Origin: Pararhizobium sp.
Lineage (GTDB): Bacteria; Pseudomonadota; Alphaproteobacteria; Rhizobiales; Rhizobiaceae
NCBI GenBank assembly: GCA_030655075.1
Contig: JAURWE010000024.1
Coordinates: forward strand, 62,001 to 126,000
Direction of reading: 5' to 3'
DNA: 64,000 nt
Every line of letters starts with the position of its first letter. The stretch's first letter is position 1. The notes beneath the pieces are model-generated. The model was not told the DNA's origin. It was given only the letters and a program-made list of their open reading frames with translations, and ran no database searches. The translations under genes and the position numbers were made by a program. This document shows positions 30,982-39,478 of the stretch, piece by piece.

Positions 30982-32640
30982 TCACACCGCAATATACCCG
31001 ATCCCCTTCTTGGCGATCTCGTCGTGGGAATCCTCGTATCCGGCGTCGGCATAACGGATGACGCCCAGCGACGTGTCGTTGGTGAGCGCATGGTCGAGCC
31101 GCTCAGTGCCGCCCTCGGTACCGTCGGCAACGACGGTGACGCCGCAGCTGGTCATATAGCCGGCATAACCGCCGCCGCCCGAATGCACCACCACAAGATC
31201 GGCCATCGAGGCGCAGAGCACCATGGCGTCAAGCAGCGGCCAGTCGGCGATCGCATCCGATCCATCCTTCATCCGCTCGGTCATGATGTTGGGGTGCGCC
31301 ATGGCACCGGCATCGAGATGGTCGCGGGAAAAGGCGATCGGCCCCTTGAGCTCACCGGATGCCACCAGCCGGTTGACCGCCAGCGCCAGCTCGGTACGCT
31401 CGCCGTGGCCGAGCCAGGCGATGCGGGCCGGCAGGCCCTCGAACGGAATGTATTTCCGGGCAAGCGAAATCCAGTTGGTAACGATCTTGTTGTCCGGAAA
31501 CATCTCCAGCAGCAGATCGTCGATCCGGGCGATATCGCTTTCCTCGCCTGACAGCGCCATCCAGCGGAACGGCCCGATGGCGCGCGCAAACAGCGGCCGC
31601 AGATAGGCCTCGGTGAAGATGCGGATATCGAAGGCATTGATTACGCCGCCGTCGCGCGCATGGGTGCGGATGAGGTTGCCATTGTCGAAAACTTCCGCGC
31701 CCTTGTCCTGAAACGCCAGCATCGCCCGCACATGATCGACGATCGAGGCACGGCTGGCGGCCATCAGCTGGCCCTGCCCGTCCTCGCGCAAGCGCTTGAC
31801 CTCATCGAGGCTCATGCCCTTCGGCACGTAGCCATAGACAAGATCATGGGCCGAGGTCTGGTCGGTGACGATATCGGGCACGATGCCGCGCTTGACGATT
31901 TCGGGGTAGATATCGGCGGCGTTGCCGACCAGCCCGATCGAGGTCGCCCGCCTGTCCTTCACCGCCGCATCGATCATCGCCAGTGCCGTGTCGAGGTCCG
32001 GCGCCACATGTTCGAGATAGCCGATCGCCTTGCGCTTTTCCGCCCGCTCGGCATCGATGTCGATGCAGAGAATGGCCGCGCCGGCCATGCGGCCGGCCAG
32101 CGGCTGCGCCCCGCCCATGCCGCCGAGACCCGCCGTCAGGATGAAGCGCCCGGCCAGATCGCCGCCAAACCGGTTTTCGGCAATGCGCATGAAGATTTCA
32201 TAGGTGCCCTGAATGACACCCTGGCTGCCGATGTACTGCCAGGCCCCGGCCGTCAACCCGCCCCAGCAGATCAGCCCCTTCTTTTCCAGCTCGTAAAACA
32301 CCTCGGCCTTGGCCCACTGGCCGACGATGTTGCAATTGGCCATGATCACCAGCGGCGCCTTGGCATGGGTCTTCAGCAGCGCCACCGGCTTGCCCGACTG
32401 GATCACCAGCGTCTGATCCTCGTCCATCTCGGTCAGCGCCTTGACGATCGCCCTGTGAGACGCCCAGTTGCGTGCCGCCTTGCCGAGCGCCGCATAGACG
32501 ATCAGCCGCTCCGGATCTTCCCCGACCGACAGCACGTTTTCCAAGAGACGCAACAACGTCTCCTGCCGCCAGCCCTTGGCACGAAGCTCGGGCCCGCCGG
32601 GGATCGGAAAGTTCGGATGGCGCGGGTTGGGTGTGGGCAT
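30982..32640 (-). CDS. Urocanase homologue, probable thiourocanate hydratase
   Basis: A 552-residue urocanate-hydratase-family protein with the NAD+-binding core ('GLTAGAWQYIGSQGVIQGTY', 'TAGLGGMGGAQPLAGRM', 'DQTSAHDLVYGYVP', 'RDHLDAGAMAHP', 'DGSDAIADWPLLDAM'). Two places differ from histidine-pathway HutU: the segment normally ARICWLG reads ARIAWLG (residues 405-411), so the Cys long considered essential in Pseudomonas putida urocanase is Ala 408, and the usual 'HHGGGVGMG' reads 'HSGGGGYAGYM'. It shares a cluster with an MIO-less lyase, a DUF917 protein, a hydantoinase and a carbamoyl hydrolase, the five activities of ergothioneine breakdown, so hydration of thiourocanate (2-mercapto-urocanate) is the likely reaction. 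A GAGGAA ribosome site precedes the ATG. Confidence 0.85.
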   Translation of the reverse strand: MPTPNPRHPNFPIPGGPELRAKGWRQETLLRLLENVLSVGEDPERLIVYAALGKAARNWASHRAIVKALTEMDEDQTLVIQSGKPVALLKTHAKAPLVIMANCNIVGQWAKAEVFYELEKKGLICWGGLTAGAWQYIGSQGVIQGTYEIFMRIAENRFGGDLAGRFILTAGLGGMGGAQPLAGRMAGAAILCIDIDAERAEKRKAIGYLEHVAPDLDTALAMIDAAVKDRRATSIGLVGNAADIYPEIVKRGIVPDIVTDQTSAHDLVYGYVPKGMSLDEVKRLREDGQGQLMAASRASIVDHVRAMLAFQDKGAEVFDNGNLIRTHARDGGVINAFDIRIFTEAYLRPLFARAIGPFRWMALSGEESDIARIDDLLLEMFPDNKIVTNWISLARKYIPFEGLPARIAWLGHGERTELALAVNRLVASGELKGPIAFSRDHLDAGAMAHPNIMTERMKDGSDAIADWPLLDAMVLCASMADLVVVHSGGGGYAGYMTSCGVTVVADGTEGGTERLDHALTNDTSLGVIRYADAGYEDSHDEIAKKGIGYIAV

Positions 32641-32678
32641 GGCCGTGTTCCTCGTTAACGACGTTTTGTGGAGGCTTT

Positions 32679-32809
32679 ACCCCCTCTGTCACCGTTGGTG
32701 ACATCTCCCCCTCAAGGGAGGAGATCGGTCTTTTCATGATGCGCTCAAAGCCTGCGGCCAATCTCCCCCCTTGTGGGGGAGATGTCGGCGTCGCCGACAG
32801 AGGGGGGTG
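32679..32809. repeat. RIME-like palindromic element, family 1, copy A
   Basis: ACCCCCTCTGTCACCG at the left end and the inverted CGCCGACAGAGGGGGGT at the right end bracket two inner stems, CATCTCCCCCTC...GGAGGAGATCG and ATCTCCCCCC-TTGT-GGGGGAGAT. The whole is an imperfect inverted repeat of about 131 bases in the gap between two ergothioneine genes. The same sequence family recurs at 43194-43371. It resembles rhizobial intergenic mosaic elements and would form a strong RNA fold in the polycistronic message. Confidence 0.8.
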
Positions 32810-32826
32810 GCCGCAGTCTCCGAGTG

Positions 32827-33915
32827 TCAGCTCAACGCATATTTTGCCAGCTCGATCCCCATCGCCTTTTCCACTGACGGATAGACGCTCGGGTCGAGCA
32901 CGCTGGAGGCGAGCGGAATGACGCTCTTGGGCACATGCAGCACGAAAATCGTCATGCCGACCTGCAACTGCCCGACGCTGAGCGGCTCGCCCTCAGGCGA
33001 CAGCGTCGTGATGACGTCGGGGAACGTGGCGAGCCGCGTGCCTGCCGCAGAGTCAACCGCCATATATTCGTTCATGATGTGCAGCACCGTTGCGGCATCG
33101 CCCTTGCCCAGAGTCACCGTGCCAATATCGAAGGCCTCTTTGGTATAGACCACCGATTTGTCGGTGATCGTGCCTTCCGCAAGGATGGCCCCTTGCGTGA
33201 CCTTGACGATCGCGTCGATGATCGCCGGGCCACCTCTGGCTTCCGCAGCGATGATCGCCTCGCCCAGCGCCAGCGCCAGCGATATGCCGCCGAGCGCGGC
33301 GTTTTTTCTCACATAGGATGCCCGCAGCGGATTGCGGCACGATGCGATGAAGCCGCCCGACATGTCGGATGCCGTGCGCAGGATCGGCGAGACCTTGGCG
33401 GTGGCGCCGCGCACCACCAGCTCGATGTAACGGTTCTCGTCGCGGTTGCCGCCGACGGCCGTCTGGATCATCTGTTCGGGCGAACCGGCCATGCCGATCG
33501 AGCCCATGTCGCCGGTCGGATGCGCCCGCATGTCGCCGACCGCATCCAGCACCTTGGTGCCGAGGATGGCCGAGGGCAGCCAGCCGTTGAGGGTCGAGGA
33601 TTTGCCGTTCTGGCCGACCATCAGCGCCGCAACCTTTTCGCCCAAAGCCTCCTGCAGCAGCTCGACCGCCTTGACGTAATCGACGCCGCGCATCTCCCAG
33701 GGCGTGGTCGAGGCCGGTGCGCCGATGGCGGCGGCGGTGGCCACCCAGTCGTCATCGGAAAGCTCGCCGATCGACACGAGTTCCGGCTTGCCGATCGACA
33801 CGGCCGCATAGCCGAGCATGCGCCCGTGATCGGCCCAGCCGCCGCCACCGGCCGCATAGACCGAGCCGCCCTTGACCGCAGCCTCGACGTCTTTTTCCTT
33901 TAAAATCCGTCCCAT
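32827..33915 (-). CDS. DUF917 (S-methyl-thiohydantoin desulfurase) family protein, probable thiohydantoin desulfurase
   Basis: A 362-residue protein of the DUF917/S-Me-THD family, recognised by the N-terminal 'GSVYAAGGGGWADHGRML', the middle 'LPSAILGTKVLDAVGDMRAH', 'GDMGSIGMAG' and the C-terminal 'PLSVGQLQVGMTIFVLHVPK'. In the reconstituted ergothioneine pathway a member of this type removes sulfur from the thiohydantoin propionate formed after hydration, giving hydantoin-5-propionate and sulfide. Its start shares one base with the stop of the carbamoyl-hydrolase gene (TAATG). The family call is good; the exact reaction is inferred from the full set of neighbours. Confidence 0.82.
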   Translation of the reverse strand: MGRILKEKDVEAAVKGGSVYAAGGGGWADHGRMLGYAAVSIGKPELVSIGELSDDDWVATAAAIGAPASTTPWEMRGVDYVKAVELLQEALGEKVAALMVGQNGKSSTLNGWLPSAILGTKVLDAVGDMRAHPTGDMGSIGMAGSPEQMIQTAVGGNRDENRYIELVVRGATAKVSPILRTASDMSGGFIASCRNPLRASYVRKNAALGGISLALALGEAIIAAEARGGPAIIDAIVKVTQGAILAEGTITDKSVVYTKEAFDIGTVTLGKGDAATVLHIMNEYMAVDSAAGTRLATFPDVITTLSPEGEPLSVGQLQVGMTIFVLHVPKSVIPLASSVLDPSVYPSVEKAMGIELAKYALS

Positions 33916-35186
33916 TACGCGGTCTCCTGAATCGAAATCTGAAGGTCTTTGTCGAGTTGAATCACCGCATGCAGAAGCACGGCGGTGCCGAGCGCGATGT
34001 CATCCGTCTCGGCCCACTCGTCGGCCGAATGCGAGCGGCCCTCGCGGCAGGCGATGAAGATCATCGCCGACTTCGTCACCCGCGCCATCCACGCCGTGTC
34101 ATGCCCGGCGCCGGACGCCATGCGCCGGTGGCTCGCCCCCGAGGTCTCGCAGGCCTGCGTCAGCACGCCGAGCAGCATCGGATCAGCCGGCGTCGGCGCA
34201 TTATCGGAAAGGCCCTTGGGCGTGGCGATCGTCACCCCGGTCGCCTCGGCCATCCATTCGCAGAGTTCCCGCACATCGGCGACGAAGACATCCATGTCCG
34301 GCCGCAGTTCCGCCCGCGCATCGATCAGCAGCCGCGCCCGCGAGGGCACGACATTGGCGGCATTCGGCTCCATCGAGAATTCGCCGACGGTCGCGGTAAA
34401 GTGCCCGGCGCCCTTGGCGCGCTCGGCCGCCATTTTTTCGATCGCCACCACCAGCCGCGACGCGGCCACCAGCGCGTCCTTGCGGCGGCCCATCGGCGTC
34501 GTCCCGGCATGGTCCGCCCGGCCCTCGACAATGATCTCGATGCGGGTGATGCCGGATATCGCGGTGACGATGCCGACGTCGATCTTTCCAGCCTCCAGCA
34601 CCGGCCCCTGCTCGATATGGAGCTCAAGAAACGCGGCGATATCCTGCCGCTTGGCAGATGCGATCCCGGCGGGCGAACCTCCGGCGTCGGCAATACCCTG
34701 CTCAAGCGAGAGATCGCCGTTGGTGCGCGACAACCAGTCCGGCGGCAGCACCCCTGCCATGCTGCGGCTGCCGATGCAGGACACGCCGAAGATCGACACT
34801 TCCTCGGCGAGAAAATCGACGACCTCGAGATCGTGATTAAGCTGAATGTCTTGGTCCGCCAGCGCCTGCGCCACTTCGAGCGCTGCCGCTACCCCGGCGA
34901 TCCCGTCGAAGCGGCCGCCCTCCGGCACCGTATCCGAATGGGAGCCGAGCATGATCGTGCCGTGACCGGCAACCCGGCCGGCGCGTCGGCCGATAAGATT
35001 GCCGCCGGCATCGATCCGTGTTTCGAGACCCGCATCCGCAAAACGCTGCGTCAGATAGGCCCGTCCTTCGAGAAACATCGGCGAGAAGGCACGCCGCGTC
35101 CACGGGCGCCCGGGCTCGGTGATGGCAGCCAGCGCATCTATGGTCTCGGCGATGCGGCCGGCATTGACCGGGAGATTGCTCTTCAA
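33915..35186 (-). CDS. M20-family Zn amidohydrolase, probable N-carbamoyl-L-glutamate hydrolase
   Basis: A 423-residue member of the beta-ureidopropionase/allantoate amidohydrolase/N-carbamoyl-L-amino-acid hydrolase group. Metal ligands show in 'TIMLGSHSDTVPEGGRFDG' (His, Asp), 'VVDFLAEEVSIFG' (Glu-Glu), 'FLELHIEQGPVLEAG' (His, Glu) and 'MASGAGHDTAWMA' (His). A TTG start at 35186 is proposed: it follows GGAGG by 6 bases and overlaps the hydantoinase stop as TTGA; the frame stays open further upstream to 35312 but those residues only mirror the overlapping gene. It would release L-glutamate, CO2 and ammonia as the last step of ergothioneine degradation. Confidence 0.82.
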   Translation of the reverse strand: MKSNLPVNAGRIAETIDALAAITEPGRPWTRRAFSPMFLEGRAYLTQRFADAGLETRIDAGGNLIGRRAGRVAGHGTIMLGSHSDTVPEGGRFDGIAGVAAALEVAQALADQDIQLNHDLEVVDFLAEEVSIFGVSCIGSRSMAGVLPPDWLSRTNGDLSLEQGIADAGGSPAGIASAKRQDIAAFLELHIEQGPVLEAGKIDVGIVTAISGITRIEIIVEGRADHAGTTPMGRRKDALVAASRLVVAIEKMAAERAKGAGHFTATVGEFSMEPNAANVVPSRARLLIDARAELRPDMDVFVADVRELCEWMAEATGVTIATPKGLSDNAPTPADPMLLGVLTQACETSGASHRRMASGAGHDTAWMARVTKSAMIFIACREGRSHSADEWAETDDIALGTAVLLHAVIQLDKDLQISIQETA

Positions 35187-36565
35187 GCCAGAGCCTCCGC
35201 CAGTGGCAACGAGGAAAGCGGTCGCACGAAGGCGCCGGTACCGGGTTCGGAGACAACCGATGTTCCGTCGAAGGCCAGCGCACCGCGCAGATACGTTGCC
35301 GAAACCCGCCACGGCAGGCGGATGCCATTATAGGGCGACCAGCCGACGACATTGTGGCCGCTCGCCGCCGCATCGTATGTGTAGGGTTCGGGCGTCAGCA
35401 CGGTGATATCGGCATCCTTGTCCACCTGCAGCGCACCCTTGACGTGATCGAGGCGGAAATGCCGGGCCGGGTTCAGGCTCATCAGCTCGGCCGCCCGCGT
35501 CAGCGGAATGCCGCGCTCCAGCGCGCCCTTGACGAACAGCGGCACCATGACCTCCAGCCCCGGCACACCGGAGGCATTGGCCAGCATGTCCGGATTGGTC
35601 TTGCGGTTTTCCGACCAGCTGACATGGTCGGTCGAGACCAGCGTCACATTGCCGTCGGCCACATGCCGCCAGAGCGTCTCGACCTCGGCGCGGGACCGGA
35701 TCGGCGGATTGATCTTGGCCTTGCCGCCGAGCCGCGCCACGTCGTTTTCCTCGTCCAGCGTCAGGTAGTGGATGCAGCATTCGATCGTGGCGCGATAGCC
35801 CTGGCGGCGATAGGCGGCGGCGATCTCGTAGCCACGCCCGAGCGAGCAGTGCACCACATGCGCCGGGCAGCCGGTGGCAGCCCCCGTCTCGTAGATCTGG
35901 TTGGTCGCCAGAAGCTCCGTCAGCGGCGGCCGCGACAGGCCGTGTGCCCTGTAGTCGCTGATACCAGCGGCCTTGACCTTGTCGATCGCCGCCCGCACCG
36001 CCTCGTCGTCCTCATTGTGCACCCCGGCGGACAGGCCGGTCGGCGCGATGGCGCGGAAACAGTCCTCCAGCAGACCGGCCGGAATGCGCGGAAAACGTTT
36101 CGGATCGGTGCCGAAGGTCGAGAACTTGAAGGCGGCAACCCCGGCGGCAACCATTTCGGCAATGCGGGCCGGCCCTTCTTCCGGGTCGATCGTGCCGTAG
36201 AGCGCATAGTCCACCCGCGCCTGCGGCCCGGCCTGGGCGATCTTGATGCCGACCGCCTCGGCCGAGCAGACGAGATTGCCCTCGTCATAGGGCATGTCGA
36301 CAATGGTCGTTACACCGCCGGCCGCCGCCGAACGGGTCGACCAGAGGAAATCCTCCTGGTTTTTCTGGCTCAGCGAATGCACCTGCGCATCGATGGCGCC
36401 GGGCAGAATCAGCGCTCCGCCGAGATCGTGCCGCTCCTTGGCGGCGGGCATGGCGCCCTGCCCGACATGAACGACCTTGCCATCGCGCACGGCCACATGG
36501 CCGGCCTCGACGATCCGGTCGGCCAGAACGACGGTTCCCTTCAGCACCAGATCGAAATCGGACAT
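35183..36565 (-). CDS. Dihydropyrimidinase/hydantoinase-family amidohydrolase
   Basis: A 460-residue cyclic amidohydrolase. 'ALILPGAIDAQVHSLSQ' (about residues 53-68) is the first metal motif, where the usual HxH is QxH; 'AAFKFSTFGT' holds the Lys that is carboxylated in the family; 'AGVHNEDDEAV' and 'VVHCSLGRGY' supply His ligands and 'LVSTDHVSWS' the Asp. In the ergothioneine pathway it would open hydantoin-5-propionate to N-carbamoyl-L-glutamate. It overlaps the next gene as TTGA and lies 20 bases after the ergothionase gene. The Gln for His substitution may alter metal content. Confidence 0.83.
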   Translation of the reverse strand: MSDFDLVLKGTVVLADRIVEAGHVAVRDGKVVHVGQGAMPAAKERHDLGGALILPGAIDAQVHSLSQKNQEDFLWSTRSAAAGGVTTIVDMPYDEGNLVCSAEAVGIKIAQAGPQARVDYALYGTIDPEEGPARIAEMVAAGVAAFKFSTFGTDPKRFPRIPAGLLEDCFRAIAPTGLSAGVHNEDDEAVRAAIDKVKAAGISDYRAHGLSRPPLTELLATNQIYETGAATGCPAHVVHCSLGRGYEIAAAYRRQGYRATIECCIHYLTLDEENDVARLGGKAKINPPIRSRAEVETLWRHVADGNVTLVSTDHVSWSENRKTNPDMLANASGVPGLEVMVPLFVKGALERGIPLTRAAELMSLNPARHFRLDHVKGALQVDKDADITVLTPEPYTYDAAASGHNVVGWSPYNGIRLPWRVSATYLRGALAFDGTSVVSEPGTGAFVRPLSSLPLAEALA

Positions 36566-36585
36566 GGTCTAAGCCTCCTCAGAAA

Positions 36586-38124
36586 TTACAGCCCGAGGGC
36601 GAAAAAGTCGTCGAATTCCGGCATCGGCGCCGCCATCACGAAATCGCGGCGCAGCTCGGCCGAGGAGAAGTCCGCCTGCAACGCCTCGATCTCCTTCGAA
36701 AGCGGCCGGTCCCTGCCGTAGAACGGGCTGATGGCCCGCACCCGCTCATAGACCCGCGCCGACACGCCATCCGGTACATCGCCGGTGAGATCGATCGCCT
36801 GGGCCGACAGCATGGCCTCGATCGCCGCCATCTGCCGCAGGTCGCGCACCTGCGTTTCCATGCGCTCGACGATCAGCGGCAGGAAGGTCGCCTCTTCCTC
36901 GAGGCCACCGGCCACCACGATCGACTGGGCCGACAGCGGCACGGCCATCGACTGAACGCGCATGTAGAGCTCGACCACCAGCTTCATCACAGGGCCGAAA
37001 CCGGTGGTGATTTCGCCGGGCGCCACCAGGTTCATCGGCAGATTGCGCCGCACGCCGTTCGACAGGAGGACGCAGCGGTTGAGCACATTGCGCGCCACAT
37101 GGGCAAAGCTGGTCTGGGCGGTTTCGATATAGAGCGTCGTCGTCAGCGGCAGCGACGCGCCGGACGCGTGCACGCCGCCGGCAAAGACCACGGGATTGTC
37201 ATCGGACAGATAGGTTCCGTCGATCAGCCGTTCGGCCGCCACCAGCAATGTATCCAGCGTCGCGCCGAACACCTGCGCCGTCATGCGCAGGCTGAGCGGA
37301 TCGTGGATGGCGGTCGGCAGAGGCCAGTCGACACAGCCGGACTGGCCGTAGAGCCAGGAGCCTGCCAGCGCCTCACCGCGCGTCGACAGCGCCGCAGCCA
37401 CCCGCCACGGATCGGCCGAAGCGCCCATCGCCATCGAGGACATCAGCCCCGTCACCAGCAGCATGCGCACCGTCGAGGCCGCCTCGCGCAACACATCGGC
37501 TGAGGCGGCATAGGCGATGGCATTGACGCTGAGCGAGGCCAGCGCATCGCGCGGCTGCATGACGAAGGGCTCCAGACCGGCCCGCTCCAGCGCTTGCGGC
37601 GCGGGAATAAGCTCGCCCCGGTAAAAGGCATCGCCCGCCCCTGTCAGCACCGAGGCGATCTGCCCCATCAGGCCGATATCGGCGCAGCCCATCGAGCCGT
37701 TGCGGCGCACGGCCGGAACGACGCCCCGGTCGAGCAGCGCCAGGAAGGCGTGAACCAGATCCGGGCTGCAGCCCGTGTGGCCGCCGAGCGCCGTATTGAC
37801 CCGGATCGCCATGGCCTTGCGCACGATCGCCTGCGAGAAGAACGGACCCGTGCCGAAATGATGGGCGAGCACGAGGCCGTGGTTGAATTCGGCAAGATCA
37901 TCGGCCGTCCACAGCCTGTCCTTCATCGAACCGACGCCGGTGTTGGAGCCATAGACCGGCAGGCCCATGGCGATGCGGTCGGTGATGACCTTGCGCGCCT
38001 GCGCCACCTTTTCCAGCCCCTCGCGGCTGGCGACCGGGACAGAAGAGCCCGAGCCGATCGCCTCCAGCGTGGCGAAGCCCAGCGGTCTCCCGTTCAACAC
38101 GGTGGTCTTTGGCGAAGCGAGCAT
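36586..38124 (-). CDS. Histidine ammonia-lyase homologue without MIO triad, probable ergothionase
   Basis: A 512-residue aromatic-amino-acid-lyase fold. 'GLPVYGSNTGVGSMKDRLW' carries the conserved catalytic Tyr 58 loop. Where HAL has G-S-V-G-A-S-G-D with Ala-Ser-Gly cyclising to the electrophilic MIO group, this protein reads 'NGSMGCADIGLMG': the triad is Cys147-Ala148-Asp149 and cannot form MIO. Ergothionase, which expels trimethylamine from ergothioneine to give thiourocanate, is known to lack MIO because its leaving group is already cationic. Start at 38124 has AAGGGAT at good spacing; the frame extends to 38313 without support. First gene of the five-gene minus-strand set, divergent from the regulator. 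Confidence 0.87.
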   Translation of the reverse strand: MLASPKTTVLNGRPLGFATLEAIGSGSSVPVASREGLEKVAQARKVITDRIAMGLPVYGSNTGVGSMKDRLWTADDLAEFNHGLVLAHHFGTGPFFSQAIVRKAMAIRVNTALGGHTGCSPDLVHAFLALLDRGVVPAVRRNGSMGCADIGLMGQIASVLTGAGDAFYRGELIPAPQALERAGLEPFVMQPRDALASLSVNAIAYAASADVLREAASTVRMLLVTGLMSSMAMGASADPWRVAAALSTRGEALAGSWLYGQSGCVDWPLPTAIHDPLSLRMTAQVFGATLDTLLVAAERLIDGTYLSDDNPVVFAGGVHASGASLPLTTTLYIETAQTSFAHVARNVLNRCVLLSNGVRRNLPMNLVAPGEITTGFGPVMKLVVELYMRVQSMAVPLSAQSIVVAGGLEEEATFLPLIVERMETQVRDLRQMAAIEAMLSAQAIDLTGDVPDGVSARVYERVRAISPFYGRDRPLSKEIEALQADFSSAELRRDFVMAAPMPEFDDFFALGL

Positions 38125-38195
38125 CGATATCCCTTTTTTCTTGCAGTCTAGGCAGAATGCTGCGCCATATGGATATCCCAAAAACCGAACACACG

Positions 38196-39416
38196 ATGCG
38201 CCATACAAGACATGAAATGGCGGCCGTTTCGCCGGACGAGAGAGCCACCTTGGACATCGCGACACTGCATACGGTGCACACCATTCTGAGCGAACGCGGC
38301 ATTCGCAAGGCATCGCGCCTGATCGGCCGGCCGCCGGCTAGCGTCAGCGCCGCATTGCAGCGATTCGAACAAGCCATCGCCGTGCCGCTGGTCCGCCGCG
38401 AAGGCGCGCTGCTGGTGCCGACGCTGGAGGCACAGGCGCGCATGGCCGATCTCGACGCCGCCCGCACCGCCATTGCCGAGCTTATGGCCCCTGGGTGCCA
38501 GCCGACCTCCAAACCCGTTCCCTCGATCAGCCTATCGACGCTCGGCCGTTTCGTCACCGTCGCCCGTTCCGGCAGCATTCGCGGCTCGGCAAGAACCCTA
38601 GGCCTCGGCCAGCCGCAACTCACCCGCGACATCAGCGCGCTCGAACAACAGCTGGCCTATCCGCTGCTCACTCGCTCTCCATCCGGCGTCACCTGCACCG
38701 ATGACGGCATGGCGGCGATCGCCATCTGCGAACGGCTCGTCGACATCTGGGCGCGCCTGTCGCGCGCCTCGGCCGACCGCTTCCGCAAGACGGCCGCCAC
38801 CTGGCGGCTCGGCGCCGTCATCCCCTTCGGCCACGAAAGCGACATTGCCGCCATGCTCGCAAGCCTGACCACCGGCTGGATGAAGGCCCGCCCGCGCCAG
38901 CCGCTGTTCCTGTCGAGCACCACGGCCGACGAGTTGATCGCCGGCCTGAAGACGCGGCGCTTCGATGTGGTGCTGATCGACATGGCCGATTATCCGGCCG
39001 AATTCGAAGGCGCCCTCGTTGCCCGCTCCGGCCTGGCGCTGGCCGGTGGCACGGCGAGGTCTCCCGAACAATCCAATGACCTAAGCGACATCCTGCTCAC
39101 ACACCCGATCGCCGTGCCCAGCGCCAAAAGCGGCCTGCGCCGGGAAACCAGCCGCTTTCTGGAGCGTACCCTCACCGAAGCCCAGCGCAACCGCCTGACG
39201 CTGATCGAGGTCGATTCCATCCCTGTGATCATCAACCTCGTGCGCAACCACGGCTTCCTCTCCGTCCTGCCGCACGCCTCGATCGCCAACATCGCCGCTC
39301 CGCCGCCACTGATCAATCTCGGCCCGGATTACGTCCAGTCGCTGTCGCTGGTCTGGCAGAAAAACGCCCTGTCGCGCGAGGCGGGACAAACGATGCTCGG
39401 CATCATGGGGCGTTGA
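38196..39416 (+). CDS. LysR-type regulator with two winged-helix domains
   Basis: About 406 residues, roughly 100 more than a normal LysR protein. Two LysR-like winged helices follow each other: 'LHTVHTILSERGIRKASRLI' with 'PPASVSAALQRFEQAIAVPL', then 'ISLSTLGRFVTVARSGSIRG' with 'GQPQLTRDISALEQQLAYPL'. A LysR effector domain follows ('RLGAVIPFGHESDIAAML', 'RFDVVLIDMADYPAEFEGAL'). It is divergent from the ergothionase gene and presumably senses ergothioneine or thiourocanate. The start is uncertain: ATGs at 38157, 38169, 38196 and 38217 all lack a strong ribosome site. Similar double-headed LysR proteins exist near MIO-less lyase genes only as far as I can guess. Confidence 0.78.
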   Translation: MRHTRHEMAAVSPDERATLDIATLHTVHTILSERGIRKASRLIGRPPASVSAALQRFEQAIAVPLVRREGALLVPTLEAQARMADLDAARTAIAELMAPGCQPTSKPVPSISLSTLGRFVTVARSGSIRGSARTLGLGQPQLTRDISALEQQLAYPLLTRSPSGVTCTDDGMAAIAICERLVDIWARLSRASADRFRKTAATWRLGAVIPFGHESDIAAMLASLTTGWMKARPRQPLFLSSTTADELIAGLKTRRFDVVLIDMADYPAEFEGALVARSGLALAGGTARSPEQSNDLSDILLTHPIAVPSAKSGLRRETSRFLERTLTEAQRNRLTLIEVDSIPVIINLVRNHGFLSVLPHASIANIAAPPPLINLGPDYVQSLSLVWQKNALSREAGQTMLGIMGR

Positions 39417-39478
39417 ATCAGACTCTTTGCTTCCACCGACAAAATACTGTTCCGACTCCAGAAATTGAACCTGACACA

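Noticed and set aside
36586..38124. Annotation as histidine ammonia-lyase HutH
   Set aside because: The MIO triad is absent and no imidazolonepropionase gene is present, while DUF917 and hydantoinase genes are.
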